Below, one piece after another: positions 63,911 through 64,000 of a stretch of 64,000 bases of DNA. This stretch comes from Ephydatia muelleri. Its lineage: Eukaryota > Porifera > Demospongiae > Spongillida > Spongillidae. A program made the translations under genes and the position numbers. The notes under the pieces are model-generated. The model was not told the origin of the DNA, did no database searches, and worked only from the letters and a program-made list of their open reading frames with translations. The DNA is taken from the NCBI GenBank assembly GCA_013339895.1, contig JABACO010000005.1, positions 2,350,950 to 2,414,949 on the forward strand, given 5' to 3'. Every line of letters begins with the position of its first letter. Positions within the stretch are counted from its first letter, which is position 1.

Positions 63911-64000
63911 CTGTTGAACATGTCAATTCATACATTATTTTCTTAAGAACTCACAATGTCATAGTGCATTGTGATACATGTACATGTTTCTGTCATTTGT
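63911..64000. other. Intron at the window edge
   Basis: Polypyrimidine and acceptor of the Ig-like exon; nothing else. Confidence 0.6.

Overview
The window looks like nuclear DNA of a marine invertebrate, most likely a demosponge. Exons carry GT-AG introns. An Ig-like + fibronectin-III + single-TM receptor on the minus strand has the exon style (one domain per exon, all phase 1) typical of sponge surface receptors. One very large intronless reading frame contains a complete 2'-5'-oligoadenylate-synthetase (OAS) domain, a family abundant in sponges. The rest is packed with DNA transposons, inverted repeats, microsatellites and broken retrotransposons. No bacterial gene layout, rRNA or tRNA was seen. 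The taxon is an inference from these families.

Layout. 1-12,980: two same-direction copies of a giant non-autonomous element (the first cut off by the window edge, the second complete at 5,694-12,980, 7.3 kb) with terminal inverted repeats of about 1.1 kb, a 4-bp ATTT target duplication and an interior of CA arrays, a 1.6-kb unique segment and TG arrays. 13,203-17,350: nested inverted-repeat elements, including a 1.55-kb foldback with GTCTCGTACCC ends and two copies of an Ala/Pro/Ser-rich frame. 17,350-39,300: mostly gene-poor, with a Merlin/ISXO2-type transposase relic, a TIR element with a Cys-rich frame, foldbacks at 23.9, 27.1, 34.6 and 38.1 kb, a 1.4-kb TIR element with a PHD-finger exon, and reverse-transcriptase scraps.

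39,305-46,624 (minus) is the main gene: about 2,440 residues with a MYND finger, a helical/Sel1-like region, an OAS nucleotidyltransferase with its G-S and three Asp residues intact, TPR-like helices, a right-handed beta-helix region and two more MYND fingers. It is the strongest candidate here for an undescribed innate-immunity protein.

47,480-51,380: a decayed gene resembling the RAG1 N-terminal region (zinc-dimerisation-like segment, RING and downstream block), most of it present twice as a 1.54-kb-arm inverted repeat around a spacer holding an interstitial telomere-type (CCCTAA)3 tract. 52,740-55,590: a broken non-LTR retrotransposon whose catalytic YxDD block is missing and whose 3' part runs into a 27-bp in-frame minisatellite. 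57,153-63,910 (minus): the last three recognised exons of the Ig/FN3 receptor, its introns filled with retrotransposon 3' fragments and a G-rich 14-bp minisatellite.

Themes: at least eight large inverted repeats in 64 kb, three of which (5.7, 34.6, 38.1 kb) share an internal sequence module and A/T-only 4-bp target duplications and so form one superfamily; and coexistence of these hairpin-forming repeats with an OAS gene, whose family is classically activated by double-stranded RNA (that functional link is speculation).
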